From Draconibacterium orientale (GTDB lineage Bacteria > Bacteroidota > Bacteroidia > Bacteroidales > FEN-979): a stretch of 35,288 nt of DNA. The position numbers and the translations under genes were made by a program. The notes beneath the pieces are model-generated. The model ran no database searches. It was not told where the DNA came from and saw only the letters and a program-made list of their open reading frames with translations. The stretch is from assembly GCA_020718225.1 (NCBI GenBank), contig DYSO01000011.1, positions 1-35,288 on the forward strand. The letters are read 5' to 3'. Of this stretch, positions 19,180 to 28,857 are shown in pieces (the first letter of the stretch is position 1; every line of letters begins with the position of its first letter).

Positions 19180-20013
19180 TTAGTGTTCAGGGCACTTTCT
19201 TTTCAACAGATCGGGCCGCTGGATGCGCCGTTTGATGCAGAGAATCTCGGAAGCGATCTCCTCAATGGGTTTATTGGTAACCTGTATGACCGGCCATTCA
19301 TACTTGTCGAAAAGGTTCTGTGCGTAATTCAGTTCCCTGCGGACATTTACCAGCGATGAATACTCAATGGTGGCCCCGCCCAGATATTGTTGACGGGCTT
19401 CCCGAAGGTTCGAAAGCTCCTGTGGCCGGGTCATCAGTCCAAAAACATTCCCCGTGGGTAGATTGGCAATGTTGTCGGGCAATTCAACCCCCATAACGAT
19501 CGGATAGTTGGCAACAAACCAACCTTTATAAGCAAGATAGATGGAGAGTGGTGTTTTGAAAGTACGGGAGACTCCGACCAGCAGGATTTCTGATTTTTCG
19601 TAATCATACGCCCGCTGGCCGTCATCATGGTTGAATGCAAACTGCATGGCATCGATCCGCTTAAAATATTCTTTGTTTAACCTGAAAAACAATCCGGGTT
19701 CGCCGGTAGGGGAATCGGCAAAATGATGGGCAAGCCTCGATAACAGCGGCCCCATCAGGTCGATGGAGTCAATGTTGTGAATCCTGCTGATCCGGAGAAT
19801 CGTATCACGAAACACCGATGAAACCAGGGTATGCACAATAAGGCCCTCTTCCCTGACGGCCTCCAGCACGATATCCTCAAGCTGTTGTTCGGTCCGAACT
19901 TCCCCCCTCAGAATGACTTCGGGGCTGATATTTGGGAACTGGGTCAGCGCCGCCATCACCGTTTGCTCAGCAGTACGGCCTGTACCATCGGACACAACAA
20001 ATATTTTTTTCAT
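19180..20013 (-). CDS. PPDK/PEP synthase regulatory kinase-phosphorylase (PDRP/PSRP family)
   Basis: KKIFVVSDGTGRTAEQTVMAAL N-terminus, SIDLMGPLL, FAFNHDDGQ, LVGVSRTFKTPLSIYLAYKGWFVANYPIVMGVELP; all PDRP family landmarks. Confidence 0.9.
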   Translation of the reverse strand: MKKIFVVSDGTGRTAEQTVMAALTQFPNISPEVILRGEVRTEQQLEDIVLEAVREEGLIVHTLVSSVFRDTILRISRIHNIDSIDLMGPLLSRLAHHFADSPTGEPGLFFRLNKEYFKRIDAMQFAFNHDDGQRAYDYEKSEILLVGVSRTFKTPLSIYLAYKGWFVANYPIVMGVELPDNIANLPTGNVFGLMTRPQELSNLREARQQYLGGATIEYSSLVNVRRELNYAQNLFDKYEWPVIQVTNKPIEEIASEILCIKRRIQRPDLLKRKCPEH

Positions 20014-20141
20014 GGGCAGGTTCATTTCATCAGGTCCCTTCCCGCAAAGTTTCATTTTTGTGAAAGGAGGGCCCAATATGTTTTAAGCCTATAAAACTAC
20101 TACATTCATAGCGTTTCTTCAAATTTAAAGTTGTTTTTTGA

Positions 20142-21215
<1,074 letters not shown>

Positions 21216-21277
21216 TTGCTTTCCTGCTTTGGAAGAGGTTCCCTGAGTAAGGGGGCCGTATTTCCGATCCATGCTTC

Positions 21278-21313
21278 AAAAGCTGTTTCCGATAAAGGGA
21301 ACAGCTTTTTTTG
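21278..21313 (+). terminator. Rho-independent terminator downstream of gap
   Basis: AAAAGCTGTTTCC-GATAAA-GGGAACAGCTTTT followed by a T run: a near-perfect 13-bp stem, 60-70 bp after the gap stop. Confidence 0.82.
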
Positions 21314-21349
21314 TAAGTTTGTCCGGCACTACCGACAATAATTCATTCA

Positions 21350-21672
21350 ATGGAATCCATCAAAGAGATTTATAAAATTGGTTTTGGCCCTTCGAGCAGC
21401 CATACCATGGGGCCACGAAAAGCAGCGGAAATTTTCAGGGACTTACCTGCGACCCGCTCTTTGGATTGGTATAGATTCCGCGTATTGAACGGAATGCATT
21501 CGGAGCTGCCCGCGCCCTCGACGCCAATATGTATGCCCTGCTCTCCGACGGCCAGCATCTTGTGAGTTTCGACAGGGTTATCCAAGCAATGAAACAAACC
21601 GGACACGATCTGCCCCGCATTTACCGGGAGACGGCAGAAGGAGGATTGGCCATCCTAGGGATCAAAGGGTGA
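21350..21672 (+). pseudogene. L-serine dehydratase (L-serine ammonia-lyase) remnant: N-terminus joined to C-terminus, internal part deleted, frameshifted, with one nonsense codon
   Basis: Frame 2 from 21350 reads MESIKEIYKIGFGPSSSHTMGPRKAAEIF (SdaA N-terminus). Frame 1 from about 21439 reads [76 protein letters not shown] (family C-terminus, cf. GLTCDP..GLVQIPCIERNA), with TAG at 21472-21474. Confidence 0.88.
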
Positions 21673-22006
21673 AAAATGTACCGTGTAAAACCACGATTAA
21701 GCCTGGGCCATAAATTTTGGTGAATTTTTTTTGACCTTTTTGCAAACCCGTTTTCAACAGGAATGACCTCTTTGTTCCAATAGATCAAAATAAGAGTTGG
21801 CCATCTGCCGAAAAAACAACCCCGGTCTCAATAGAAAACCGTATCTTTGTCATATTATTCATCTGTGTTTTCAGTTTTAACGATTCTGATCATCATTTCC
21901 CACCCTCAAAACCAACAGGCTTCGTGCCATGGCACTGGCTTTCCATCAGGTAGTAACCTGCTTGGGAATATCCCGAAATCATGAAAGCACATAATTTAAT
22001 CCATTC

Positions 22007-23815
22007 ATGATAACATTTAAAGAATTGGGCATCGACACCGATATCGTCCTTGCCCTGACCGAACTTGGTTTTGAAAACCCCATGCCGGTCCAGGAAAAAG
22101 TAATCCCGTTATTGCTGGGACCCAAAACCGATATCGTTGCCCTGGCCCAGACAGGTACAGGAAAAACAGCCGCTTTCGGACTCCCTCTGATCCAGCAAAC
22201 CGATACCGGGAATCATCTTCCACAAGCCCTTATCCTCTGCCCTACCCGCGAACTTTGCATTCAGATTTCAGGCGACCTGAACGATTTTGCCAAATATATT
22301 GACGATTTAAAAGTACTTCCGGTTTATGGCGGAAGCAGTATGGAAATCCAGATCAAAGCATTGAAAAAAGGGGTACAGATCGTTGTTGCCACTCCAGGCC
22401 GGTTGCTTGACCTGATCCGCCGTCGTGCCATTAAATTAAATAAGGTCGCAACGGTGGTCTTAGACGAAGCCGATGAAATGCTGAACATGGGATTTCTCGA
22501 CAGTATCAACGATATCCTTGCCGAAGTGCCCGTCGACCGGAATACCCTCCTTTTTTCGGCTACCATGCCCAACGAAGTGGCCGTCATCGCTCGGAATTAC
22601 ATGCATTCACCGGTGGAAATCACCATCGGGGACCGAAATTCAGGCGCCGAAAACATCAAACACCTTTACTATACGGTACACGCCAGGGATAAATACACGG
22701 CGCTGAAACGGATCGTCGATTACTATCCTTCCATCTATGGGATCGTGTTTTGCCGTACCAGGATCGATACCCAGGAAATTGCCGACAAGCTCATTGCCGA
22801 CGGATACAATGCTGAAGCCTTACACGGGGATCTTTCGCAGGCCCAGCGCGACAGCGTCATGCAAAAATTCCGTATCCGGCACCTCCAATTGCTTGTCGCC
22901 ACAGATGTAGCTGCCCGCGGACTCGATGTGGACGACCTTACCCACATCATCAATTACAGCCTTCCCGACGACATCGGCGCTTACACCCATCGAAGCGGCC
23001 GTACCGGAAGAGCCGGAAAAGCAGGGATCTCTGTAGCCATCATCAACCTCAAGGAAAAACACCTGATTAAACAAATCGAAAAGCTGATCAAAAAACCCTT
23101 CACTTCGGCCAAAGTCCCCGGAGGACGCGAAATCTGCGAAAAACAGCTTTTCAACCTGATCCATAAGATGGAAAATGTGGAGCTGGAACATACTGAAATT
23201 GACACCTTTCTTCCAACCATTTACCGCAAACTCGAATGGCTCGAAAAAGAAGAGGTTATCAAAAGGTTCGTTGCCCTTGAATTCAACCGTTTTCTGGATT
23301 ATTATCGGAATGCAAAAGATATCAATGTAACCGAAGAAAAAACCAGGGATTCCTTTCGTGAAAAAACCGACCGGCGGGAACCACGCAATGAAGTTACTGA
23401 ATTTACGAGGCTCTCAATCAACAAAGGCAAAGCGGACGGGCTCTATCCCAATACCCTCATCGATCTGATAAACCACAATAACCCCGGAAAAAGGATCCGG
23501 ATCGGAGAAATTCTTCTGGATAAAAACGAAGGGCTTTTTGAAGTTGACAGCCATTATGCCAGTGCACTGATGACCGCCCTGAACAATGCCGAATTCAACG
23601 ATACCACAATCCGGGTCGAACCAGCCTCAGGTCAGGCGACAACCCGGTTTACCCAGCCACGTAGTTTCGGTAAAAAGCGCTCCCCAAAAACTTTTAGTGA
23701 CCATTCACAGGAGTCAACATTCCCCCGGAAAACATCGCGAAAAGGGAACAAGGATTACACAGGAAAAACCGGTAACTTTAATAAGAAAAAGAAAAAGTTT
23801 AAAAATAATTCGTAA
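22007..23815 (+). CDS. deaD: DEAD-box ATP-dependent RNA helicase with DbpA-type RNA-binding domain and basic tail
   Basis: AQTGTGKTAAFGLPL, PTRELCIQI, TPGRLLDL, DEADEMLNMGF, SATMP, HRSGRTGRAGKAG; C-terminal RLSINKGKADGLYPNTLIDLINHN...IGEILLDKNEGLFEV is DbpA RNA-binding-like; K/R-rich terminus. Confidence 0.93.
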   Translation: MITFKELGIDTDIVLALTELGFENPMPVQEKVIPLLLGPKTDIVALAQTGTGKTAAFGLPLIQQTDTGNHLPQALILCPTRELCIQISGDLNDFAKYIDDLKVLPVYGGSSMEIQIKALKKGVQIVVATPGRLLDLIRRRAIKLNKVATVVLDEADEMLNMGFLDSINDILAEVPVDRNTLLFSATMPNEVAVIARNYMHSPVEITIGDRNSGAENIKHLYYTVHARDKYTALKRIVDYYPSIYGIVFCRTRIDTQEIADKLIADGYNAEALHGDLSQAQRDSVMQKFRIRHLQLLVATDVAARGLDVDDLTHIINYSLPDDIGAYTHRSGRTGRAGKAGISVAIINLKEKHLIKQIEKLIKKPFTSAKVPGGREICEKQLFNLIHKMENVELEHTEIDTFLPTIYRKLEWLEKEEVIKRFVALEFNRFLDYYRNAKDINVTEEKTRDSFREKTDRREPRNEVTEFTRLSINKGKADGLYPNTLIDLINHNNPGKRIRIGEILLDKNEGLFEVDSHYASALMTALNNAEFNDTTIRVEPASGQATTRFTQPRSFGKKRSPKTFSDHSQESTFPRKTSRKGNKDYTGKTGNFNKKKKKFKNNS

Positions 23816-23883
23816 AATTTTCCCGGGGAAGACCGATCATTTAAGATGAATTGTTATGTTTGCAACCTCAAAGATAACTCAAC

Positions 23884-24894
23884 ATGCTAAAAAAGATCTT
23901 CGCCCGTCAGATGGTGAAACGAACCAAGGGACGCCGGTTTTCAATTCATTATCTCGAAGAAAAACATGTCGATCAATCTCAGCCCTACCCTAACGACAGC
24001 TCCTATTTTTATGGCGGTGACAAAAACGGCAACGCGTTTATCACCCGGATGGCTTTTCGTTCACCCAAAAGGGCCAACGAATACTGGTTCGACTTTTTTA
24101 TCAAAGATTACGGATTCTTCGGTTTAACAAGTTCGCCTGGGGAAGAAGGGCCTGGATTTCAACAAGGGCTTCTTCGATGGGAGCCCATTGAAACCGGCAA
24201 AATCTGGCGGATCACTTTTGAAGGGACGGTTAACGACAAGCAGGAAAAGGCCCATTATTGCAAGGTCAACATGGTTTTCACCGGCGATCACCCGGTGTAT
24301 GATTTCGCTAAGAGTTCCGATCACAGGGCCATTGCCGACGCCATTGCATCCGAGAAGTGGACCCGGGCGTTTTTTCACCACATGAAGGATACACACCAGG
24401 TCCATTATGAACAAACCGGGACCTTCAAAGGTACCATTGTTTTGGATGAGAAGACTTTCGCCTTACAGATGATGGCTTCGCGCGATCACTCATTTGGTTC
24501 ACGCAACTGGCATACATGGGACCGCCATTATTGGATTACCGGCGTTTCCGATGCGGGTGTCCACTGGACAGTAACCACCATTAAATGGCAGTTTCTGGGG
24601 CGGCTAACAGCAGGTTTTATAACCCTGGCCGATGGGTCCACCGATGCCATTGTTGATTGTACAGATCTCGATACCGTTTCCCGGGAAAAACTTCTTCCCA
24701 ACCACGGCGTTATTGAAATAAAAACCCGGAATGGAAAAACACACATCATGGAATTCTGGCGAAACGGGGAATTTCAATACCTTCACGACGGAAAGTACCG
24801 GATGCACGAAGGGATCGGGACTTATAAATTCGATGGGGTTGATGGCATTGGAATGGTTGAATTCGGCTTTCATGCCGATAAATATAAGGAGTAA
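23884..24894 (+). CDS. Uncharacterised lipocalin/tocopherol-cyclase/DUF7064-like beta-rich protein
   Basis: 336 aa; MMASRDHSFGSRNWHTWDRHYWITG resembles the RDHSFGxRDW signature of the DUF7064/AttH-like group; predicted strand-rich, no signal peptide. Family assignment from memory. Confidence 0.6.
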   Translation: MLKKIFARQMVKRTKGRRFSIHYLEEKHVDQSQPYPNDSSYFYGGDKNGNAFITRMAFRSPKRANEYWFDFFIKDYGFFGLTSSPGEEGPGFQQGLLRWEPIETGKIWRITFEGTVNDKQEKAHYCKVNMVFTGDHPVYDFAKSSDHRAIADAIASEKWTRAFFHHMKDTHQVHYEQTGTFKGTIVLDEKTFALQMMASRDHSFGSRNWHTWDRHYWITGVSDAGVHWTVTTIKWQFLGRLTAGFITLADGSTDAIVDCTDLDTVSREKLLPNHGVIEIKTRNGKTHIMEFWRNGEFQYLHDGKYRMHEGIGTYKFDGVDGIGMVEFGFHADKYKE

Positions 24895-24920
24895 GGAACT
24901 TGAACTAAGGACTGATTTTG
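24886..24920. repeat. Imperfect heptanucleotide-periodic spacer, five units
   Basis: AAGGAGT AAGGAAC TTGAACT AAGGACT GATTTTG; spans the stop codon of the 23884 gene and the TTG start of the next gene. Confidence 0.55.
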
Positions 24921-27341
24921 ATTAAGTTTATTCAGGATATACAGGACGAACCAGTTGGAGGAAAAGCGAAGGGGTTACAGATGTTGCGAAAAATCGGGCT
25001 CAATGTCCCCGATGCATTTGTTCTGATCCACCCCCGTACTGAAAATCTCGACGAAGCCCGGATTCAAAAACACCTTCACGCATTAGGGGAAGGATGCAAA
25101 GCCGTACGCTCCTCTGCCGTCAGCGAAGATGGCGCCAATGCCTCATTTGCCGGTCAATTTGAAACGTTTCTGAACCTTTGCTCTTACGGGGAGATCAAAG
25201 ATGCCATTATCAACTGTATTGAAGCCGCCAAAGCAGACCGGGTCCGCTCTTACAGCGGGAGCCTCCATTCAGAAGCCGACCTGCGGATTTCAGTGATCCT
25301 TCAGAATATGGTCGATGCCCGGATAGCCGGCGTCGTCTTTTCAATAAACCCGGTCAATAACCGGCGCGATACCATGATCATCAATGCCATTGCAGGACAT
25401 GGTGAAGAACTGGTGAGCGGAAAGAAAGACGCTGTGCATTACGAAATTTTAAGAAGCGGTAAAAATATTGACCTCATCACAAACCGCCTGTCACCAGCGG
25501 AAAAGAAAGATCCTTCAGCCGATAACCCGCTGTTGACAAAAAATCAGCTTATCGAAATCATGAAGGGGGCCAAATTAGCTGAATCGCATCATGGTATGCC
25601 GGTCGACCTCGAATGGGCCATCGATCAACAGGGTACATTGCACTGGCTTCAGGTACGGCCAATCACCACACTACAGGAGGTCCATTATAATGAACTTGAT
25701 TCTGTGAAGGAGGAAAGCAGCGATGTCTGGACTCTTGGGAACATCGGTGAGATGATGCCGGGTGTTGCCACCCCCCTTACCTGGTCGGTCAGCGCCGAAG
25801 CCATCGATTATGGAATGACCGTCCTTGCAAATCAAGTTGGCGCCTTCAAACTTAAAGACAGGACTTCTCCACGGTATATTCAGATGTTTTACAACCGGTT
25901 GTTCATAAATATGAGCAACATGATGGATTATCCGAAACACATCTGGTTAAACAAAGCAGATGATGTACAATTTGCATTAAGCGGAAAAGTTTTCCCCGGG
26001 ATTGCTGCGCAACCTGAAAGCGGGTTACCACGACGCATCTTTAATTTTTACCGGCAAATAGCCATTACTTTTCTTGCAAAAAAACACCTTGCAGCGCTTA
26101 AGAAACTGGAATCAACTTTCACTGTTGAAGCCTCCGGAAACCTGGTGAAAATACATGAGAATTTAGGAAAAGCCCGATATCAACTGGGTGTCGGATTTGG
26201 TCACCACCTGATGACCTCCGCTCAGTCGGGCACTCTTTATTCTGCATTTATGCGGATCATGGCCGGCAATAAACAGACTCCTTCTGCCGGCGATCACCAT
26301 ATTGCTACCATCCTGTTGCTCAACATCCCTGAAATTGAAAGCGCCGATGCCGTGAAATCCCTGGAACGGTTTGCAAACCTGATAAAACATGACGTGATGT
26401 TTGCTTCACGGTTTCTGACAGCCACTCCAGACGAGGCGCTGGCATTGTTGGAAAACGATGCCCCTTCGGAAATTTCAAGGCAATTTCGGGATTTTATTTC
26501 ACGCCATGGCCACCGTTGTGTAAGAGAATCAGAACTTCGGGAAAAAACATGGGAAGAACGCCCGCAGCTTCTTATCAAATCGCTTCAGACACGGATCAAA
26601 TTCAACGACAACAGGCCTGTCCAGCAAAATGTTTCCGCTTTAATACAGGAAGCCACAAAAAATCTTCCGCTTTTTAAACGGAACCTGCTCCGGATGCTGG
26701 TACCCTTAGCCCGCAGAGCAGTGGCCCGAAGGGAGATTACCAAAGCCGATGTGATCAGGATGGTCAGTAAGGTCAGAAAAGGATACCGGGAACTTGCCCT
26801 CCGGTTGACACAGGATGGATTGCTGGATGATCCCGACCAAATCTATTTTTTAACCCATGAAGAGATCGGCCTTTTAATCCATGACCATAACCCTCAATGG
26901 AAAGTAAAAGCCGGAAAACGCAGGGATATCTTCCCTGAACTGGATAAACTGGTTTTTGATGAGGTGAGCTTCGGAATCCCTGAACCCATGGAACAGGAGC
27001 ACGATATCGATGTCAGGGAAGGACAGTTGCAGGGAATACCTGTCAGCAGTGGCATCGTCGAAGGCCGGGCACGCATCATCCACACCCTTGCAGACGCTGA
27101 AAAACTGATGGAAGGCGAAATCATGATTGCCTCTTTTACCGATATCGGATGGACCCCTTACTTCAGTATTATTTCAGGACTGATTACCGAAATTGGAAGC
27201 CCTCTCTCCCATGGCGCTGTTGTTGCCCGTGAATACAGAATTCCTGCCATTGTAAGCGTTAAAGGGGCCAGACGGTTTTTTAAAGACGGCGACCTGGTGC
27301 ACCTGGATGGAAACAGGGGAATTGTAGAGAAGGTGGGTTAA
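24918..27341 (+). CDS. PEP-utilising enzyme of rifampicin-phosphotransferase-like architecture (N-terminal PPDK ATP-grasp, helical middle, C-terminal swivelling His domain)
   Basis: N-terminal GGKAKGLQMLRKIGLNVPDAFVL...VRSSAVSEDGANASFAGQFETFLN...VDLEWAIDQQGTLHWLQVRPITT; C-terminal ISGLITEIGSPLSHGAVVAREYRIPAIVSVKGA mobile His domain; no C-terminal PEP/pyruvate TIM barrel. TTG start. Confidence 0.85.
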   Translation: MIKFIQDIQDEPVGGKAKGLQMLRKIGLNVPDAFVLIHPRTENLDEARIQKHLHALGEGCKAVRSSAVSEDGANASFAGQFETFLNLCSYGEIKDAIINCIEAAKADRVRSYSGSLHSEADLRISVILQNMVDARIAGVVFSINPVNNRRDTMIINAIAGHGEELVSGKKDAVHYEILRSGKNIDLITNRLSPAEKKDPSADNPLLTKNQLIEIMKGAKLAESHHGMPVDLEWAIDQQGTLHWLQVRPITTLQEVHYNELDSVKEESSDVWTLGNIGEMMPGVATPLTWSVSAEAIDYGMTVLANQVGAFKLKDRTSPRYIQMFYNRLFINMSNMMDYPKHIWLNKADDVQFALSGKVFPGIAAQPESGLPRRIFNFYRQIAITFLAKKHLAALKKLESTFTVEASGNLVKIHENLGKARYQLGVGFGHHLMTSAQSGTLYSAFMRIMAGNKQTPSAGDHHIATILLLNIPEIESADAVKSLERFANLIKHDVMFASRFLTATPDEALALLENDAPSEISRQFRDFISRHGHRCVRESELREKTWEERPQLLIKSLQTRIKFNDNRPVQQNVSALIQEATKNLPLFKRNLLRMLVPLARRAVARREITKADVIRMVSKVRKGYRELALRLTQDGLLDDPDQIYFLTHEEIGLLIHDHNPQWKVKAGKRRDIFPELDKLVFDEVSFGIPEPMEQEHDIDVREGQLQGIPVSSGIVEGRARIIHTLADAEKLMEGEIMIASFTDIGWTPYFSIISGLITEIGSPLSHGAVVAREYRIPAIVSVKGARRFFKDGDLVHLDGNRGIVEKVG

Positions 27342-27343
27342 GT

Positions 27344-27371
27344 AACGAATGACGAATGATGAATGACGAAT
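27344..27371. repeat. Heptanucleotide tandem repeat (AACGAAT GACGAAT GATGAAT GACGAAT)
   Basis: Four consecutive 7-bp units read directly from the sequence, immediately after the stop of the 24918 gene. Confidence 0.85.
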
Positions 27372-27401
27372 CGGTAATATGAGCTTATCGTTGTGTTGTT
27401 A

Positions 27402-28856
27402 TTATAAGATCTTTTGTTTGAACTTTTCAAGGGTATCTTCATCGTCAGTCATCACCGTAAGCTGGTCGCCGGCATGAAAAACAGTTGCGCCATCGGGGAC
27501 AAATAAAACATCGCCCCGGATCACCATCGAGATTAAAATGCTTTTTGGAAGAGATAAACTCACCAATGTTTTATTTTCAATAACAGTTCCGGGAAGCAGT
27601 TCAATTTCTGCCCGCACCGGCTTCACGGTATTCACAAATTCTTCCTCAATGGCGCTCTTTTTCCGGATTGTAACCGGGACCGACAGCCCAAGTAGTTTGG
27701 CAACCCATGCTATTGTCGAACCCTGGATAAGTACCGAGATCAGGGAGATAAAAAAAACGAGATTAAAGATAAACATCCCGTTATCAATTTCAGCATCAAG
27801 TACATAAATGGACAGGATAACAGGAACGGCGCCCCGAAGCCCCACCCACGAAATAAAAAGTTTCGACCGGAAATTAAACCCTGAAAAAGCAAGTGAAATG
27901 AAAACAGCCAATGGCCGGGCAACAAGAATGATAAAAAAAGAAATAACCAATCCTACAGAAACAACGGGAATCAGTTGTTTCGGATAAACAAGCAACCCCA
28001 ATGTCAGGAACATAATGATCTGCATCAGCCAGGCCTGTCCATCGAAATGCTTGGTAAGACTGCGTTTATGGACAAATTCCTTATTTCCCAGGATGGTGGC
28101 GGCAATATAAACGGAGAGATAACCGTTACCGCCGATAAAATCGCTGAAAGCAAAAGTAAAGATGGCAAAAGCGATGAGCATCACTGAATAAAGCCCTTCA
28201 AACGACAGATGGATCCTGTTGATAATCCTTGTGATCAGGAAACCCATTGCAATTCCAAAAGGAATACCGAGGAGGAACTGTTTTAAGAACATCAGGATCA
28301 GTTTCCCGGCGGATACCGATTCAGATTGTAAGATAAAGATAAAAAAAATGGTGAGGAAATAGGCCATCGGATCGTTGCTTCCGCTTTCAAATTCCAGCAA
28401 CGGCCTGATCCTGCCTTTTAGCCCTGTGTTTTTCGATCGAAGGATAGAGAAAACAGCGGCAGCATCGGTAGAAGAGATAATTGAACCAAACAGCAAACCT
28501 TCGATAAGGCTTATATGTGTAAAATAGGAGATGAAAATCCCGGTTAAGGCTGCAGTGACAACAACGCCAAGGGTTGAAAGAAGAGCGCCTTGCCTGAGCA
28601 CCGGACGAATGTCGGAATACCGGGTATCCAATCCGCCGGAAAACAGAATTAAGATCAGGGCCAGGGTGCCGATAAATTTGGAAAGATGGATATCAAAAAA
28701 ATCGATATTCCCTACGCCGTCTGCGCCTGCCAACATCCCGACAGCCAGGAACAAAACGACCGTGGGAACTCCATATTTGGTCGATTTACTGAAAAATACA
28801 CTCAGGATAAGAAGGAAAGAACCTATCAGTAAAATATTTTCCAGGGTCAGGTTCAT
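27402..28856 (-). CDS. K+(Na+)/H+ antiporter of the NhaP2/CvrA type with C-terminal TrkA_C domain
   Basis: Multiple TM segments, SKSTKYGVPTVVLFLAVGMLAGADGVG, FSGGLDTRYSDIRPVL, SSTDAAAVFSILRSKNTGLKGRIRPLLEFESGSNDPMAYFLT; TrkA_C-like tail. Start trimmed to MNLTLENILL. Confidence 0.9.
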   Translation of the reverse strand: MNLTLENILLIGSFLLILSVFFSKSTKYGVPTVVLFLAVGMLAGADGVGNIDFFDIHLSKFIGTLALILILFSGGLDTRYSDIRPVLRQGALLSTLGVVVTAALTGIFISYFTHISLIEGLLFGSIISSTDAAAVFSILRSKNTGLKGRIRPLLEFESGSNDPMAYFLTIFFIFILQSESVSAGKLILMFLKQFLLGIPFGIAMGFLITRIINRIHLSFEGLYSVMLIAFAIFTFAFSDFIGGNGYLSVYIAATILGNKEFVHKRSLTKHFDGQAWLMQIIMFLTLGLLVYPKQLIPVVSVGLVISFFIILVARPLAVFISLAFSGFNFRSKLFISWVGLRGAVPVILSIYVLDAEIDNGMFIFNLVFFISLISVLIQGSTIAWVAKLLGLSVPVTIRKKSAIEEEFVNTVKPVRAEIELLPGTVIENKTLVSLSLPKSILISMVIRGDVLFVPDGATVFHAGDQLTVMTDDEDTLEKFKQKIL

Positions 28857-28857
28857 C

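Noticed and set aside
21350-21565. 71-aa ORF as a genuine small protein
   Set aside because: Only the first 30 or so residues resemble a family (serine dehydratase N-terminus); the rest is out-of-frame translation of that family's C-terminus.
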